From Lachnospiraceae bacterium (GTDB lineage Bacteria; Bacillota; Clostridia; Lachnospirales; Lachnospiraceae), in NCBI GenBank assembly GCA_003446735.1, contig DMCJ01000063.1, positions 1 through 7,016 on the forward strand: a stretch of 7,016 nucleotides of DNA, read 5' to 3'. The position numbers and the translations under genes were made by a program. Shown one piece after another: positions 5,691-7,016 of this stretch (position 1 is the first letter of the stretch; each line of letters opens with the position of its first letter). The notes below the pieces were generated by a model. The model searched no databases and was not told the DNA's origin. It saw only the letters and a program-made list of their open reading frames with translations.

Positions 5691-6770
5691 TTGGCTAAAG
5701 CAAACGAAAGACAATCTGATCTCGAACTTTTAAGGATATTTTGCATGCTCGCTATCGTTTCGGGTCATTTTCTCATGCAGAGCGGGCTTCCCGTTTCCGA
5801 CAGCTTAAAGTCCATCATCCTTTTTACACCGTTTTCGATGAATGCGAGAATGGCCTGCGATGTCTATGTGATGATCGGGGCCTGGTTTCTTGTCGATAAA
5901 AAATTCGATATAAAAAGGGTCATCCGTATCTGGATAATGACCTTTTTCTATTCGGTTTCCCTTACGCTTATAACGGTATACGGTCTTGGGAGAACGGAAA
6001 ATGTCACTTCGGGAGACATTCTTAATGCGTTCTTTCCGATAAGCTGCTATCCTCTCTGGTTTGCGGGATTCTATATGGTTCTGCTTCTTGCAACGCCGAT
6101 CCTTAACATGATACTTGATAAGTTCGATAAGAAACAGTTAAAGAAAGGCCTTATCATATTCGGATTTCTTTCGGTGTTCTTCGTGACGTTTACTAACCGC
6201 CCCGGATTTTTCTCACATGACATATGGGCGATGATGTATGTTTATCTTCTGACCGGATATATAAAAAGATATGTTGATATAAAGGGAAAGCAGAAGGCGG
6301 GTCTTATCATCTTCCTTCTTTGCGAAGCGGTCATATTTGTGATAAGAGTGATCGCCTCCGATATGTTTTTCTTAAAGGGAATGGGAGATAGCCGGATATA
6401 TGCGGCGGTAGGACACTTTGCGGAATTCTGGAGTGCGGATCTTTTCTCGGCATTTCTTATCGCCGGTTCTGCCGGGATCTTTGTTGTATTTTACAATATA
6501 AACATCGGATCGATAAAAGCCATAAACTATATCGCGGGGCTTCTTCCCGGGATATATTGCTTTCACCAGGTGCCTGTCTTCTATCCCGTCCTCTGGGAAT
6601 TTGTGATGAGTTTTTATAAAGCTCAGACGCTTGGAGGAAGGTTTTTATTTTACCTTGCATCACTTCTTTCGGTCTTTCTTACCGGAATGATGATCGAGCT
6701 TATAAGGTCAGCGGTAATGAAGCCGCTCCCCGGCATACTGGCGTCTCTTGTGAATAAGCGCCTTTTATGA
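5691..6770 (+). CDS. Acyltransferase family 3 (OafA/WecH-like) integral membrane protein
   Basis: From the TTG at 5691 the product is 359 residues, the usual size for a stand-alone acyltransferase-3 protein. These proteins have about ten membrane helices and move acyl groups, often acetyl, onto surface sugars. The N-terminus NERQSDLELLRIFCMLAIVSGHF is the typical opening of the family, with the conserved helix-1 histidine at H26. The segment DVYVMIGAWFL at 57-67 corresponds to the family's 'V-FF-SG-F' helix, and PLWFAGFYMVLLLATPILN at 121-139 is another hallmark stretch. Starting at the ATG at 5661 would add ten residues not expected in the family and overlap the upstream gene by 29 bases. 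One base separates this gene from the lipoprotein stop, so they are surely cotranscribed. The likely substrate is a cell-wall or exported polysaccharide, which the epimerase gene downstream would fit; the acyl group and acceptor cannot be told. Confidence 0.88.
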   Translation: MAKANERQSDLELLRIFCMLAIVSGHFLMQSGLPVSDSLKSIILFTPFSMNARMACDVYVMIGAWFLVDKKFDIKRVIRIWIMTFFYSVSLTLITVYGLGRTENVTSGDILNAFFPISCYPLWFAGFYMVLLLATPILNMILDKFDKKQLKKGLIIFGFLSVFFVTFTNRPGFFSHDIWAMMYVYLLTGYIKRYVDIKGKQKAGLIIFLLCEAVIFVIRVIASDMFFLKGMGDSRIYAAVGHFAEFWSADLFSAFLIAGSAGIFVVFYNINIGSIKAINYIAGLLPGIYCFHQVPVFYPVLWEFVMSFYKAQTLGGRFLFYLASLLSVFLTGMMIELIRSAVMKPLPGILASLVNKRLL

Positions 6771-6776
6771 TATAAT
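6748..6776 (+). promoter_or_regulatory. Extended -10 sigma-A promoter for the epimerase gene
   Basis: TTGTGA (6748-6753, four of six consensus bases) is followed after 17 bases by a perfect TATAAT (6771-6776) with the TG of an extended -10 just before it (6768-6769). The promoter lies in the last codons and stop of the acyltransferase gene. Transcription would start near 6783, giving a leader of about 58 bases. Confidence 0.75.
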
Positions 6777-6779
6777 AAC

Positions 6780-6830
6780 TCCGTATGCGGTCGTGCCTGC
6801 GGGCATAGAAGAACGGCTGACACATACGGA
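6780..6830 (+). other. Inverted repeat enclosing the leader of the epimerase gene
   Basis: TCCGTATG (6780-6787) and CATACGGA (6823-6830) are perfect 8-base inverted repeats. Between them is a small hairpin GTGCC-TGCG-GGCAT (6793-6806). The right arm ends directly before the AAGGGA ribosome site at 6831. If transcription starts near 6783, only about five of the eight pairs exist in the RNA. It could be a 5'-end stabilising stem or an operator in DNA. Confidence 0.4.
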
Positions 6831-6840
6831 AAGGGATAAA

Positions 6841-7016
6841 ATGGCTAAGCGTATTCTCATCACCGGTTTTTCAGGTTTTGTCGGAAGACATTTCATCAAC
6901 TTCCTTTATGAAGAAAAGATAAACGCAGAGGTTCTCGGTATCGACTTAAGAGAGCCGGCTTTTGATACAGACAGCTTTAAAGGTGTTCTGGATATTTCTT
7001 TTAAGAGTGTAAATCT
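6841..7016 (+). CDS. NAD-dependent epimerase/dehydratase, N-terminal part (continues beyond window)
   Basis: The first 58 codons and two more bases are present. The opening is a Rossmann fold: strand KRILITG, then the nucleotide loop GFSGFVG with glycines at 9, 12 and 15, a helix, and a second strand ending in GID with D35, the acidic residue that usually binds the NAD ribose. D51 in LDIS fits the position near the adenine ring. This is the extended short-chain dehydrogenase class that changes nucleotide sugars; the GFSGFVG wording resembles GDP-mannose 4,6-dehydratase or 4-reductase relatives, but the catalytic YxxxK lies outside. AAGGGA at 6831-6836 is the ribosome site. The gene has its own promoter in the end of the acyltransferase gene, so it may open a surface-sugar locus. 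Confidence 0.85.
   Translation, partial: MAKRILITGFSGFVGRHFINFLYEEKINAEVLGIDLREPAFDTDSFKGVLDISFKSVN

Overview
The window looks like Firmicutes (Bacillota) DNA, most likely from a Lachnospiraceae-type gut or rumen bacterium (Butyrivibrio or Roseburia relatives would fit). The evidence is strong purine-rich Shine-Dalgarno sites, sigma-A promoters, moderate GC with many ATA and AGG codons, a carbohydrate ABC importer of the LplB/YtcP type without its own ATPase, and a YARHG-domain lipoprotein. The genus is an inference. All genes read on the + strand, and there are no tRNA, rRNA, IS or CRISPR elements.

Region 1 (1-4366) is an oligosaccharide-use operon. It holds the 3' end of a solute-binding protein gene, then a 104-base gap with a 17-bp hairpin, two ABC permeases (start 627 and start 1591) and a 579-residue protein (2597-4336). 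That protein joins a YesL-like DUF624 membrane domain to a complete GH8 domain. The GH8 part matches the reducing-end xylose-releasing exo-oligoxylanase (Rex) type by its aligned catalytic residues and its Leu-His-Pro signature. The gaps between the last three genes are 10 and 4 bases. The operon ends at a GC-rich hairpin (4341-4366). The likely joint function is capture and import of xylo-oligosaccharides, then trimming at the inner face of the membrane by an enzyme tethered there.

Region 2 (4367-6770) is a separate unit with a clear sigma-A promoter (TTGACA, 17 bases, TACAAT). It encodes a lipoprotein with an acidic linker and a C-terminal YARHG domain, followed after one base by an acyltransferase-3 family membrane protein that most likely starts at a TTG codon. 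A terminator-like hairpin lies inside the signal-peptide codons of the lipoprotein gene.

Region 3 (6748-7016) has an extended -10 promoter inside the end of the acyltransferase gene, a short structured leader, and the first 58 codons of an NAD-dependent epimerase/dehydratase. This suggests that a cell-surface polysaccharide locus begins here.

The most notable item is the DUF624-GH8 fusion, which physically links a membrane protein of unknown function, usually found beside sugar ABC importers, to an oligosaccharide-degrading enzyme.
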